NCBI GenBank assembly: GCA_002212725.1
Contig: MTCR01000143.1
Span: 81,518-145,517 of the forward strand
DNA from: Sphingobacteriales bacterium TSM_CSM
GTDB lineage: Bacteria; Bacteroidota; Bacteroidia; Chitinophagales; UBA2359
Length of the DNA: 64,000 nucleotides
Direction of reading: 5' to 3'
Positions 1 to 8,802 of this stretch are shown piece after piece (within the stretch, counting starts at the first letter, position 1; each line of letters opens with the position of its first letter). The translations under genes were made by a program, and so were the position numbers. The notes under the pieces are model-generated. The model ran no database searches and had not been told where the DNA came from. It worked only from the letters and a program-made list of their open reading frames with translations.

Positions 1-172
1 GGGCCCAGGCAAGGTGGGCTATCACCCAATGTATGCTGTTGGTGGTAAAGCCGTTTACCTCAAACCGCCTGCCCACCTCCAGTCCGTTTGATTTGTGCAG
101 GTAATAATTGGTTAGTTGCCGGGCGCTGTCAAGCGTTTCGGCTAAAATAAAGCCTTCGGTTGGGTGTTGCAT
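1..172 (-). CDS. DinB-like protein, N-terminal fragment (cut by window edge)
   Basis: The complement of 172-1 opens with ATG and reads without a stop to the window edge, 57 codons starting MQHPTEGFILAETL. The pattern of an N-terminal helix, a conserved Asn-Gly stretch and then SIHWVIAHLAWA resembles the first helices of DinB/YfiT-type four-helix-bundle proteins, where a His in a W-x-x-(G/A)-H-L segment is the first metal ligand. DinB-superfamily proteins are small cytosolic metal-binding thiol transferases or enzymes of unknown substrate. The gene is transcribed away from the efflux operon's 3' end, leftwards out of the window. Only about a third of a normal 150-170 residue protein is visible, so the family call is moderate. 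Confidence 0.55.
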   Translation of the reverse strand, partial: MQHPTEGFILAETLDSARQLTNYYLHKSNGLEVGRRFEVNGFTTNSIHWVIAHLAWA

Positions 173-245
173 AATGTGTGCGCTTTGTTTCGGGCTTAAA
201 AGTATAAAATAATAACGGTTATTTCGGTTGTGTTTCGTCAATTCT

Positions 246-3200
246 TTAAACGGCGGGTAAATCGGCGTTGTTGTCTGTTGCCGTTATAGCCGGTTGTTGC
301 TGCGCCTGTTTTTTGCCAAAGCGCCGCGAAAAACGCTCGCCTAAGTCGTAGCGGAGCAAATACATGGCAGGCACCACCACTAAGGTAAGGAAGGTGGCAA
401 AAGTAAGCCCGAAGATAATAGTCCAGGACAAAGGCCCCCAAAACACCACACTATCGCCGCCAAGGAAAAACTGCGGGTCGAGGTCGGTAAAAAGGGTATA
501 AAAATTAATGTTCATGCCAAGTGCCAGCGGCACCAGCCCAAGGGTGGTAGAGGCTGCGGTAAGCAATACCGGTTTCATTCGGGTGCGGCCTGCCAGCACC
601 ACTGCCCTGAAGAGGCTTTCGCCCCGGTCTCGTAAGAGGTCGGCAAACTCAACAATTAAAATACCGTTTTTCACCACAATACCGGCCAATCCTACAATAC
701 CAATGCCTACCATTACAATAGAAATGGTCATGTTAAAAATACTGAAACCCAACAAAACGCCGGTAATACTGAAAATAATTTCGCTTAAAATGATAACGGT
801 TTTACTTATGGAGTTAAACTGGGTTACCAATATAAGAAAAATTAAGCCCAGCGAAATCAAGAGCGAGCGGCCTAAAAATGCCTGTGTTTCGGCTTGTTCT
901 TCCTGTTCGCCGGTAAGGTTAATATCTATGCCGGCGGGCAGTTTATAGTTAGCGGCAGCCAGCCGGATATTTTCGTTTACCTCATTAGCCGTGTAGCCGC
1001 TCAATACGTTTGAGCTAAGGGTAATAACCCGTTTCAGGTTTTTGCGTTTAATGCCGCCATAGGTGTTGGTATATTTTACATCGGCAACGGCGGCAAGCGG
1101 CAGGTTTTTTACCTGTCCGGTTTCTGAGCGGAAAGTAAGTTTGGTATTCAGCAAGGCATCAATATCGTTTCTTTGCTCATATTTATAGCGCAACTGAATA
1201 GGAAACTCATCTTCGTTATCTTTAAACTTAGATACTTCTTTACCAAAAACGGCAGTTCTAAGCTCAGACCCTATGAAGGCTGTGGAAACCCCTTCGCGGT
1301 TGGCGCGCTCGCGGTTTACGCTTACAATAATTTCGGGATTGTTATTTACAAAATCCGATTTCAGTTCTTCAATGCCCTGCACCTGCAAGGAGTCTTGCAG
1401 GTAATACTTAAACTGCGAAGCCACTTCAATGAGTTCTTCTATGTTTTCGCCGCTTATTTCAATGTTTATGGGTGCGCCGGTGGGTGGGCCGTTTTGTTCC
1501 TGGTCAACGGTAACCTGTACGGCGGGCATATCTTTTACCTCGTGGCGTATTTTGTCTAAGTACTCGCGGGTAGATTGCCCCTGGCGTTGGGCAAATTTTA
1601 CAAAAGAAACGCTTACCTTAGCTCTGTTGGAGGCTGCGCTGCGGTCGCCGCTGTTGGGGTCGCCGGCGCCTACGGCCACGTTGCTGCTGATGGCTTCCAC
1701 AACAGGATTGTTTTTACCCACAATTTTTTCTACCTTGTTTTCTACTATTTGGGTAATAGAGTCGGTATAAGCCTGGTTGGTGCCTACGGGTAAATTCAGA
1801 TAAACATAAATATAGTTGGGGTCGCCTTTCGGAAAAAATTCAATGGGCGGGGTTCGCACACCAATGAGGAAAAATGAAAAGAACAACAAAAATACCGTTA
1901 CTGCCAGCAGGGCATAGGGGCGCCAGCTTTTCATAAGGAAACTGAGAATTGCTTCGTAAAAATCCATTAACACAGGAAGCAGTTTATGCTCGAAGCCGAT
2001 TACCAGGTATTTTATAAACAATTTATATGAAACATACAGGATTAAACCCAGAGCCAGAAAATTGCCCACCCCTTTTGGAGCTGCCGCATAGGCAACAGCA
2101 GTAATAACTGCCATAACCCCGGCTGTGGTAAGAAACGAGCGGCGGCGCTTGCGTTTTTCTTCGGGTGTAGGATACAGGTTTTCGGGTTTCATAAAAGTAA
2201 CGGCAAATACCGGGTTCATAATAAACGCCACTATTAAGGAAGCCACCAGCGTAAGAATGAGTGTAATAGGCAGGTACTTCATAAATTTACCTACTATGCC
2301 ACCCCAAAAAGTAAGCGGCACAAAGGGCGCCAGCGTGGTGAGCGTACCTGCCATAACAGGTATAAATATTTCGCCGGCGGCCATTTTGGCTGCCGTTATA
2401 ATAGGAATTTGTCCGTTATGGTACAGCCGGTAGGTATTTTCAATAACCACAATGGCATCGTCAACAATAATACCCAGGGCAAACAGCAGCGCAAAAAGCA
2501 CTATCATGTTTAGTTCAAAGCCAATGCCGGGCATTACCAGAAAAGCCAGAAATACCGATAACGGAACCGACAGCCCCACAAAAAAGGCGTTGGTAACCCC
2601 CATAAAAAACATGAGCACCACTGTTACCAGAATAAACCCGATGATGATGGAGTTAATAAGGTCATTGAGTGTGGTGCGGGTAAGTTCTGCCTGGTCGGCG
2701 GTGATGGTAACGTTGAGGTCTTTCGGAAATTTTTCGGATTTGAGTTTATCAACAATGAGGTGTATTTTGTCTGATGCTTCTACCAGATTTTCGCCGCTTC
2801 GTTTAATTACGTTAAGGGTAATTACGTTTTTTCCGTTGTAGCGGGCATAGCTTTCTTTTTCCTTAAAGGCATCTTTAATTTCGGCAATATCTTTCAGATA
2901 AACCGGTATGCCCGACATGTTTTTGACCACAATGCCGCCTATTTGCATGGCATTGGTAAACTGCCCTTTTACCCGAAGGGCGCGCTTCATTTCTGCCACA
3001 TTAAGCAAGCCGCCCGATATGGTCATGTTTTCGGTAGAAACAGCCCTTTCAATATCGCCAAAGGTTACACCGGCGCTTTGCATCTTAAACATGTCCACGT
3101 TAATTTGTATTTCCCGCTCCAAAGCGCCTACCATGTCAACGCGGGTAATTTCTTTGAACTGTTCTACTTCATCTTTAATTTCCTCGGCATAGTTTTTAAG

Positions 3201-3671
3201 TTTGGCAAGGTCAAAATCGCCCGATATGTTGATGTTCATGATAGGAATTTCGGAAAAATCCACCTCCACTACGTTGGGCGCCGAAGGCAGGTCTTTGGGC
3301 AGGTTGGGCCTTGCGCGGTCAACGGCATCTTTTACCTTTTGTTTGGCAACATCAACCTTTACATCGGTATTAAACTCAACAATAACGTTTGAAAAATCCT
3401 GTATGGAGTTGCTGGTAATTTTTTTTACCCCCGAAATTGATTTAATTTGTTTTTCTATGGGGCGGGTTACCAGGTTTTCCATATCGGCGGGCGAAGTACC
3501 GGGGTAAATGGTACTTATATACATAGTGGGAATTACAATATCTGGAAACTGGTTTTTGGGTAGGCTCAGGTAGGTTGAAATACCCATAACCGTAACAATG
3601 GCCACTATTACATAAATGCTTGTACGGTTATCTATAGACCAACTGGTGGGTTTGTATTCTTTAAACTGCAT
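246..3671 (-). CDS. RND-family efflux transporter, inner-membrane permease
   Basis: A 1141-residue AcrB/HAE1-type proton-driven efflux pump permease. The N-terminus carries the first transmembrane helix (residues about 17-36), followed by a porter domain (PGTSPADMENLVTRPIE is the typical PN1 start), a TM bundle, and a second porter domain from about 640. TM4 has the Asp-Asp pair of the proton relay in GIIVDDAIVVIE near residue 402. Between TM6 and TM7 there is a basic stretch (EEKRKRRR) and two extra hydrophobic segments (about 545-600), absent from E. coli AcrB. It is the last gene of a four-gene operon with TetR regulator, TolC-like channel and membrane-fusion protein, 95 bp downstream of the latter. 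The substrate cannot be read from sequence. The C-terminus is hydrophilic and Gln-rich. Confidence 0.93.
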   Translation of the reverse strand: MQFKEYKPTSWSIDNRTSIYVIVAIVTVMGISTYLSLPKNQFPDIVIPTMYISTIYPGTSPADMENLVTRPIEKQIKSISGVKKITSNSIQDFSNVIVEFNTDVKVDVAKQKVKDAVDRARPNLPKDLPSAPNVVEVDFSEIPIMNINISGDFDLAKLKNYAEEIKDEVEQFKEITRVDMVGALEREIQINVDMFKMQSAGVTFGDIERAVSTENMTISGGLLNVAEMKRALRVKGQFTNAMQIGGIVVKNMSGIPVYLKDIAEIKDAFKEKESYARYNGKNVITLNVIKRSGENLVEASDKIHLIVDKLKSEKFPKDLNVTITADQAELTRTTLNDLINSIIIGFILVTVVLMFFMGVTNAFFVGLSVPLSVFLAFLVMPGIGFELNMIVLFALLFALGIIVDDAIVVIENTYRLYHNGQIPIITAAKMAAGEIFIPVMAGTLTTLAPFVPLTFWGGIVGKFMKYLPITLILTLVASLIVAFIMNPVFAVTFMKPENLYPTPEEKRKRRRSFLTTAGVMAVITAVAYAAAPKGVGNFLALGLILYVSYKLFIKYLVIGFEHKLLPVLMDFYEAILSFLMKSWRPYALLAVTVFLLFFSFFLIGVRTPPIEFFPKGDPNYIYVYLNLPVGTNQAYTDSITQIVENKVEKIVGKNNPVVEAISSNVAVGAGDPNSGDRSAASNRAKVSVSFVKFAQRQGQSTREYLDKIRHEVKDMPAVQVTVDQEQNGPPTGAPINIEISGENIEELIEVASQFKYYLQDSLQVQGIEELKSDFVNNNPEIIVSVNRERANREGVSTAFIGSELRTAVFGKEVSKFKDNEDEFPIQLRYKYEQRNDIDALLNTKLTFRSETGQVKNLPLAAVADVKYTNTYGGIKRKNLKRVITLSSNVLSGYTANEVNENIRLAAANYKLPAGIDINLTGEQEEQAETQAFLGRSLLISLGLIFLILVTQFNSISKTVIILSEIIFSITGVLLGFSIFNMTISIVMVGIGIVGLAGIVVKNGILIVEFADLLRDRGESLFRAVVLAGRTRMKPVLLTAASTTLGLVPLALGMNINFYTLFTDLDPQFFLGGDSVVFWGPLSWTIIFGLTFATFLTLVVVPAMYLLRYDLGERFSRRFGKKQAQQQPAITATDNNADLPAV

Positions 3672-3706
3672 GGTAAGAGTATATGGTCAAGGGGAGATGT
3701 ATGGAG

Positions 3707-3726
3707 ATTATGAATTATGAGTTATG
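3707..3726 (+). repeat. Short heptamer repeat ATTATGA
   Basis: In the 95-bp gap between the permease and the membrane-fusion gene, ATTATGA occurs twice in tandem followed by a degenerate third unit GTTATGG. Such 7-mer tandem repeats are common intergenic noise in Bacteroidota and cyanobacteria; no function is assigned. Confidence 0.4.
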
Positions 3727-3766
3727 GGGTGTTTTTACTGCGGGTTGCCTTTAAAAGCCGCCCGGG

Positions 3767-4900
3767 TTAAAATTTTACCAGTTGCCCTGTGTTTAAATCC
3801 TGAAAGCCGGTGGTAATGAGCAAATTGCCCGATTGCAGCCCGTTTTTAATTTCCATAAAATCGCCGTTGGCGGTGCCGGGGGTTACCAATTGTTTTTTGG
3901 CAGTGTATTTATCGCCGGTTTTTTCAACTACGTAAACATAGGAGCCTTCTTCAGAATTTTGAATGGTATTAATGGGTACCACAATAGTGCTGGCCACTGC
4001 ATAGTCTTTAATTTTAACCATGGCAATCATGTTGGTTCGCAAATCGGGCATGGCGGGCAATTTAAGTTCTACCGGAAATGTGCGGCCGGCGTTGTTAATA
4101 ATATTGCCTATTGTTTTTACCTTACAGGTAACGGTTTTACCCAAATCGGGCAACAGTACTTCGGCCTCGTCGCCCACGCGCACTTTACCCACATAAGTTT
4201 CGGCAATATCTACCACAACTTTCATATTGGAGGCGTTTACTATTCTGAAGGGAGGAACAGGCGAACCAACCATGGCGCCTTCGCCAACTTTAACGTTTAC
4301 CTCTTCTACCGTACCGGTTATGGGGGCGCGCACGTTGTATAAATCGGCCTGCTTTTGCAGGGTAGCCATTTTGTATTCTAATGTTTGCAGGTTATTTTTG
4401 GCAGTAAGAAACTGCACTTCGGTACCTATTTTTTGGTCCCAAAGGGCTTTTTGTTTGTCGTAAATGGTTTTGGCAAACGAAATATTGGTTTGCAGTTCCT
4501 GCAGGCTTTGCTGAAAAACGGCATCGTCTAAGGTAGCCAGTACATCGCCTTTGTTTACCTTTTGCCCTCTTACCACCAATACCTGTGTAACAATGCCCGG
4601 CTGTTTGGGGCTAACGGCAATATTGTCGCTGCAATCTACTTTGCCCTGCACCTCAAGGTAGTGGGTAAAAGGGGTAGCGCGCAGTTCCATTACCTCTACT
4701 GCCGTTTCTTTGGGGGTTTGCAGGGTACTGCCGGTTTGCGTTCCTACTTCCTGTTCAAGGGTTTGTATTTGTTCGGCTAATTTGGTTTGTTGTTCTTTCA
4801 GCTTTTTGAGTTCGGCGGCTTTGTCGCCGGTGGTTGCCTGGCAGCCAAACAAAAGCAGCAATGCCAGCGCTATGGTTGCGGTAAACGAAAAATGTTTCAT
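3767..4900 (-). CDS. RND efflux periplasmic adaptor (membrane-fusion lipoprotein)
   Basis: A 377-residue HlyD/AcrA-type adaptor that links the inner-membrane pump to the outer-membrane channel. It has a lipoprotein signal peptide with the lipobox LFGC (Cys20), a short coiled-coil (about 29-56, rich in K/E/Q/L), a lipoyl-like half (VSPKQPGIVTQVLVVRGQ, about 95-125), an alpha-hairpin, the second lipoyl half (VRAPITGTVEEVNVKVGEGA) and a beta-barrel domain. The order and the length match RND adaptors. It lies 64 bp after tolC and 95 bp before the permease in the same operon, so it almost certainly serves that pump. Confidence 0.93.
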   Translation of the reverse strand: MKHFSFTATIALALLLLFGCQATTGDKAAELKKLKEQQTKLAEQIQTLEQEVGTQTGSTLQTPKETAVEVMELRATPFTHYLEVQGKVDCSDNIAVSPKQPGIVTQVLVVRGQKVNKGDVLATLDDAVFQQSLQELQTNISFAKTIYDKQKALWDQKIGTEVQFLTAKNNLQTLEYKMATLQKQADLYNVRAPITGTVEEVNVKVGEGAMVGSPVPPFRIVNASNMKVVVDIAETYVGKVRVGDEAEVLLPDLGKTVTCKVKTIGNIINNAGRTFPVELKLPAMPDLRTNMIAMVKIKDYAVASTIVVPINTIQNSEEGSYVYVVEKTGDKYTAKKQLVTPGTANGDFMEIKNGLQSGNLLITTGFQDLNTGQLVKF

Positions 4901-4964
4901 ATAGTATTTGTGCAGTTTGTTATGTTTTATGATGTTAATGGCAAATTATTGCCGGTTTTGCAGG

Positions 4965-6332
4965 TTAGTAGTAAAGACCCGTGGCTTTGCGCAAATCGGT
5001 TTGGGCTATGAGCAGGTTGTACAGCGCCTGCAAATACAGCCCCTGGTTTTGAAACAATTTTGATTCGGCATCGGTAAGTTCAAAGCTGGAGCCTACGCCT
5101 TCCTTGTACTTAATAAGGCTTACGTCGTAAATTTTTTGCGCCAGGGCAATGGCTTCCTGCTGGCTTTTGAGTTGCTCCAGGGCATTTTGGTAGGCTATTT
5201 GTGCTTGTGCAATTTCCAGGTCAATGCTGCGCAGCAACTGGTTGCGCCCGTTTTGTATTTTCTTTTTGTTTATAAGCCGTTGTGCCACCTGGTTTTTTTT
5301 GCTTAACCCGTCAAAAATGGGCACGCTTATTTGCAGCCCGGCAATGGCAGTAGGAAACCAGCGCTCGTTAAACAGTTTAAAATTGTTGTTCTGGAAACGG
5401 CGTTCATAAGAAAGAAAAGCGGCTACAGTTGGCAAATACTGTGCATTGAGTTGTTTAATGCCCAGGTCGTTCAGTTGTTCTGAGATGGACAATTGTTTTA
5501 ACTCCAGCCGGCTGTTTTTGGCCATTTCGGGGTTTGCCTGCAAAGCGGCATCGGTAAGGTCAATAAAATCGGTAAGTTGCTGGGTAAGGGCAATGGGTTG
5601 GTTAAGGTCAATAACCATTTGCAGTTTAAGCAGGTTGTACACGCTTTGCAACTGCCGGTTCAGGTTGGCTTTTTGGGTATTGAGGTTGTTTAGTTGCAGG
5701 CGCAGGCGGTCAACATCTAAGCTTTCTACAAAACCGGCCTGGTTCAGGGCAGTGGTTTCGAAAAGCACTTTGTCCAGTACATCTATATTTTTTTGCAAAA
5801 TACCTATATTTTCCTGTATGATTAGGGCAGAAAAATAAGTTCGGGTAAGGGCATCTCTTATTTGGTTGTCGGTAGCAGAAACCTGCATTTGTGCCTGTTC
5901 CACTAATTTTTGGGTAGCCTGAAGGGCAATGAAAAAGGTGCCGCTAAACAGCAACTGGCTCACATCGGCGCCAGCCGAAAGGGTATTTTTGGTTCCGAAG
6001 GTAAGTTCGGCAAACTCGCCGGGGTTGCCGCCAAAAACCTCGGCCGGCACCAGACTTACGGGCAATTGCAGGTAGCGCGAGTAGTTAATGCTGCCGTTTA
6101 CCTGCGGAAGGCCGTTTGCCATCAGCACCTTTACCTGTTTTTCGGCCGAAAGCACGTCTAAATCGGCATTTTGGCGGGTAAAACTGTGTTGCAGCGCCTG
6201 CGAAATAGCTTCGGATAAACTAAACCGGAGGGTATCGGCGCCGGCGGGGCTCTTTTCTTGCGCCTGCACAGAAAAGGTTATTTGCAGCAGCAAAACCGCA
6301 AACAACATTGCCTGTTTATAAGTACGATACAT
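4965..6332 (-). CDS. TolC-family outer-membrane efflux channel
   Basis: A 455-residue TolC/OEP protein. It starts with a signal peptide ending in SVQAQ and continues with two structurally repeated halves of long coiled-coil helices (for example LSEAISQALQHSFTRQNADL near 38-57 and the SVPIFDGLSKKNQV strand-helix junction near 338), as in other TolC proteins. It forms the outer-membrane exit duct for the RND pump encoded downstream. Its 5' end overlaps the 3' end of the tetR gene by 17 bp, which points to translational coupling in the tetR-tolC-mfp-rnd operon. Confidence 0.92.
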   Translation of the reverse strand: MYRTYKQAMLFAVLLLQITFSVQAQEKSPAGADTLRFSLSEAISQALQHSFTRQNADLDVLSAEKQVKVLMANGLPQVNGSINYSRYLQLPVSLVPAEVFGGNPGEFAELTFGTKNTLSAGADVSQLLFSGTFFIALQATQKLVEQAQMQVSATDNQIRDALTRTYFSALIIQENIGILQKNIDVLDKVLFETTALNQAGFVESLDVDRLRLQLNNLNTQKANLNRQLQSVYNLLKLQMVIDLNQPIALTQQLTDFIDLTDAALQANPEMAKNSRLELKQLSISEQLNDLGIKQLNAQYLPTVAAFLSYERRFQNNNFKLFNERWFPTAIAGLQISVPIFDGLSKKNQVAQRLINKKKIQNGRNQLLRSIDLEIAQAQIAYQNALEQLKSQQEAIALAQKIYDVSLIKYKEGVGSSFELTDAESKLFQNQGLYLQALYNLLIAQTDLRKATGLYY

Positions 6333-6960
6333 GTTTTATATTTTTAATTTTATCGAGGTTGTTTTTAAAATAAGCCACGCCTTCGGGGGTGGCAATGCCG
6401 TAGATGTGGTACTGCATCATTTCAAGCAGTACCTCAATGGGCTGAAATTCAGTTTTAAGCAGTAAATCGTCTTCTACCAGCACCCTTGATTTGGCAATGT
6501 AGAAGCGGGCAATGAGTTCGGGTTTTACATCGGGCCGGTACAAACCCTCTTGTATGCCTTTCTGAATGTTTTTGCAGATGCAGCCGTAAATGTACTCGTT
6601 GCGGTGTTTTTCCAGCAGTTCCCAACTCTCGGGGTAGTATTTTTTCAGTTCAAAAATGGCGGCCGGGTGCATCATGTTCAGTTGCCGGCATACATGGTCG
6701 GCTATGTCCAGCATTTCGGCAATGGCATTGGCAGAAGAAACAGAAATGGCATCGGCTACCTTGCATTCGTTTTGCAGGTGCATTTCCATAGCTTTGTGAA
6801 TTAACTCGGCCTTGTTGTCAATATGCTGGTAGAGTGTTTTTTTCGATACCCCCAGTTCGGTGGCTATATCGTCCATGCTTACGTTGCGTATGCCGTATTT
6901 GGTAAAAAGGGTGAAGGCTTGGGTTAGTATTTTTTGCTGTGTTTCTTCCATACAAGTCAT
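6316..6960 (-). CDS. TetR/AcrR-family repressor of the efflux operon
   Basis: A 214-residue one-component regulator. Residues about 6-50 form the TetR helix-turn-helix (AFTLFTKYGIRNVSMDDIATELGVSKKTLYQHI is the family's hallmark arrangement, with the recognition helix around VSKKTLYQH). The C-terminal two thirds is an all-helical ligand-binding and dimer domain without recognisable specificity. It is the first gene of the efflux operon and lies directly beside a perfect inverted repeat (6987-7030), so autoregulation of the whole operon is the obvious reading. The start may be at 6960 or at the in-frame ATG at 6951 (MEETQQK), which gives a longer leader after the -7 box at 6972-6979. Confidence 0.92.
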   Translation of the reverse strand: MTCMEETQQKILTQAFTLFTKYGIRNVSMDDIATELGVSKKTLYQHIDNKAELIHKAMEMHLQNECKVADAISVSSANAIAEMLDIADHVCRQLNMMHPAAIFELKKYYPESWELLEKHRNEYIYGCICKNIQKGIQEGLYRPDVKPELIARFYIAKSRVLVEDDLLLKTEFQPIEVLLEMMQYHIYGIATPEGVAYFKNNLDKIKNIKHVSYL

Positions 6961-6971
6961 AAATCGGGGTG

Positions 6972-6979
6972 CAAATGTA
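6972..6979 (-). promoter_or_regulatory. Promoter -7 element of the tetR-efflux operon
   Basis: On the minus strand the sequence reads TACATTTG(C), matching the Bacteroidota primary sigma factor -7 consensus TAnnTTTG. It ends 11 bases before the ATG at 6960. A clear -33 TTTG at the usual spacing is not seen; that position lies inside the inverted repeat. Confidence 0.6.
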
Positions 6980-6986
6980 CAGGTAT

Positions 6987-7030
6987 AAAACTTAGGAAAC
7001 TTAAAATGGTTTTATAGTTTCCTAAGTTTT
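6987..7030. promoter_or_regulatory. Inverted repeat, probable TetR operator
   Basis: A perfect 15-bp inverted repeat: AAAACTTAGGAAACT at 6987-7001 and its reverse complement AGTTTCCTAAGTTTT at 7016-7030, separated by 14 bases. It covers the expected -33 region of the promoter whose -7 box is at 6972-6979, upstream of the tetR gene. Position, symmetry and AT-richness are what is expected of the binding site of the adjacent TetR-family repressor. Because the half-sites are widely spaced, two dimers or a DNA loop are possible; an mRNA hairpin is less likely because it lies upstream of the predicted transcription start. Confidence 0.7.
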
Positions 7031-7222
7031 TACAATTTTGTGACAATTTTATTTCCCGATGTGCTGCTAACCCTGTTTGTGCCATGTTACAACAGGGCGC
7101 AGTTGTTTAATTGGTAGAGGGATACAGGTAAAAGTTACGCCCGGGCTAAGCCAAACTTCCGGGTGACGAAAAAAAGTTTTTCGGGAATTTAACTTGGAAG
7201 TACCGGCATTTACCGCAGGCTT

Positions 7223-7693
7223 TTATGTTTGCGGCGGCAGTTGGTAGTTTTTGGTATATGTAAGGGTCAGCATTTCGGCCACTTTTTTATCTATGGCAAA
7301 GGTAAGCAAATTGGGGTGCAGTTCTTTTACCGGGTGCCACCTGAAATTAATAACCACTCTGCCGTTGTTTTGTATGGTATCGGGCGGCAGTTGCACCATG
7401 CCTTGGGTTTTTACCAGATAGTAAATGCTCATTACCTGTATAGACGGGTCCATAACCGATGCCACAAAAAAATCGGTAGTATAGAAATGGTCAGATACGG
7501 TAACATCTAAATCGGTTTCTTCTTTAAATTCGCGTGCCAATGCCTCGCGGGTACCTTCGCCAAACTCCAGCCCGCCGCCGGGAAACTTGGTCATAAACAA
7601 ATCATCTACCTGTTCATTGGCAAGCAGCACTTCGTGCCGTTCATTAATTAAAATGCCATACACGCGCACGGTAAAAGGAAATCGCTTGCTCAT
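7223..7693 (-). CDS. NUDIX hydrolase
   Basis: A 156-residue cytosolic protein of the NUDIX superfamily, which hydrolyses nucleoside-diphosphate-X compounds. The Nudix box lies around residues 40-65: GGGLEFGEGTREALAREF followed by KEETDL. The consensus G-x5-E-x7-REUxEExGU is kept except that the final Gly is Thr-Asp (EETDL), a tolerated change. Substrate cannot be assigned. It is divergent from the DUF1295 gene and shares with it the inverted repeat at 7727-7761, 33 bp upstream of its start. Confidence 0.85.
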   Translation of the reverse strand: MSKRFPFTVRVYGILINERHEVLLANEQVDDLFMTKFPGGGLEFGEGTREALAREFKEETDLDVTVSDHFYTTDFFVASVMDPSIQVMSIYYLVKTQGMVQLPPDTIQNNGRVVINFRWHPVKELHPNLLTFAIDKKVAEMLTLTYTKNYQLPPQT

Positions 7694-7726
7694 GTTAAGT
7701 AAATTATGGTTGTATTGGTGCGAACC

Positions 7727-7761
7727 AACCGTTTTAGAATGTGTTTTGTACTAAAACGGTT
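7727..7761. promoter_or_regulatory. Perfect 11-bp inverted repeat between divergent genes
   Basis: AACCGTTTTAG at 7727-7737 is matched exactly by CTAAAACGGTT at 7751-7761, with 13 bases between. The right arm ends one base before the ATG at 7762 of the DUF1295 gene. It may be an operator controlling the divergent pair or an mRNA hairpin that hides the start codon. No regulator gene is adjacent. Confidence 0.5.
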
Positions 7762-8544
7762 ATGATGTTGCCTTTGTTTGCAATTTGCGCACTTGTTGTT
7801 TTTTGTTACATGAGTTTGTGGTTTGCTGTTGCCTTGCTCAGGCAAGACAACAGCGTTGCCGATGTTGCCTGGGGGTTGGGTTTTATGTTGCTGGCATGGC
7901 TTACTTTTTTTTATTCCGATGCCGGTACGGTAAGGCAGGTGGTAATAAATATATGTATATCGGTATGGGCTATACGCCTGTCGGGGTATATATACCAGCG
8001 CAATGCCCTTAAGCCGGGCGAAGATTTTCGGTACCGGGCGTGGCGCAATGACTGGGGTAAAAACTGGGTATGGCGCAGCTATTTACAGGTGTTTTTGTTG
8101 CAGGGTTTTTTTATGCTGCTTATTGCATTGCCGGTAATAGTAGCGGCGGGCAGTGGCAACACCGGCTGGAATACCATAAACAGCGCCGGACTGGCTGTGT
8201 TTACCTTTGGGTTTTTGTTTGAAGCAATAGCCGATTTTCAACTGGCGCTTTTTAAAAGCAAAGAAAGCAACAGAGGTAAAATTATGACCGCCGGATTGTG
8301 GCGCTACTCGCGGCACCCCAATTATTTTGGTGAGGCGGTACTGTGGTGGGGCATTTTTTTAATGGTATTGCCGCTGCCTTACTGGTATGTGGCGCTTATA
8401 AGCCCGGTAACCCTTACATGGTTGCTCACCCGCGTATCGGGCGTTCCTATGCTGGAAAGCAAGTACAAAAACAACCCGCAGTTTGCGCAATATGCCCAAA
8501 AAACCAGTGCATTTATTCCGCTTCCGCCCAAAAAAAACGGGTAG
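7762..8544 (+). CDS. DUF1295 (steroid 5-alpha-reductase-like) membrane protein
   Basis: A polytopic inner-membrane protein of about 260 residues with six or more hydrophobic segments. It shows the DUF1295 / isoprenylcysteine methyltransferase-like signature: NSVADVAWGLGF near the N-terminus, and near the C-terminus GLWRYSRHPNYFGE followed by a Trp-rich segment (AVLWWGIFLM), typical of NAD(P)H-dependent steroid 5-alpha-reductase relatives. The substrate in bacteria is unknown. I chose the tandem ATG at 7762/7765. An in-frame GTG at 7741 would place the start inside the inverted-repeat loop and adds seven residues of no family similarity. Confidence 0.85.
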   Translation: MMLPLFAICALVVFCYMSLWFAVALLRQDNSVADVAWGLGFMLLAWLTFFYSDAGTVRQVVINICISVWAIRLSGYIYQRNALKPGEDFRYRAWRNDWGKNWVWRSYLQVFLLQGFFMLLIALPVIVAAGSGNTGWNTINSAGLAVFTFGFLFEAIADFQLALFKSKESNRGKIMTAGLWRYSRHPNYFGEAVLWWGIFLMVLPLPYWYVALISPVTLTWLLTRVSGVPMLESKYKNNPQFAQYAQKTSAFIPLPPKKNG

Positions 8545-8595
8545 CTAAGGAGATAGCGTATTTTGAAGATAGTTGCCATTTGTTTAAAAAACGCA

Positions 8596-8714
8596 ACTAT
8601 TCAGGTACTATCTGTAAATCCCGGCATTTTCTCTTGTTCCTTGCTCATTGGAAGCATTAACCAAAGAGCAAAAAAACATTGCAGAACTTTGCGGTAAAAT
8701 AAAAGGAATTCAGT
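8596..8714 (+). repeat. 119-bp direct repeat R1, left copy (truncated)
   Basis: Positions 8596-8714 are identical, base for base, to 11453-11571 (offset 2857). A third, diverged copy lies in inverse orientation at about 34672-34827 and matches the right copy for about 45 bases beyond the point where this left copy stops (AGGAATTCAGT). The left copy is therefore the truncated one. It holds no reading frame of note. The 8545-8802 intergenic stretch contains otherwise nothing I can identify. Confidence 0.9.
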
Positions 8715-8802
8715 AACTGCTCTCCGGTAGTTACTTATGCTAACCCATTTGGAGGTGATTTGGGCAATTTTAGCGCTTATTTGAAGGTGGATTTGCTTTT
8801 GG

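Noticed and set aside
7088..7170. tRNA-like stretch (AGTTGTTTAATTGGTAGAGG resembles a D-arm)
   Set aside because: No matching acceptor stem, anticodon arm or GTTCGA-type T-arm can be folded around it.
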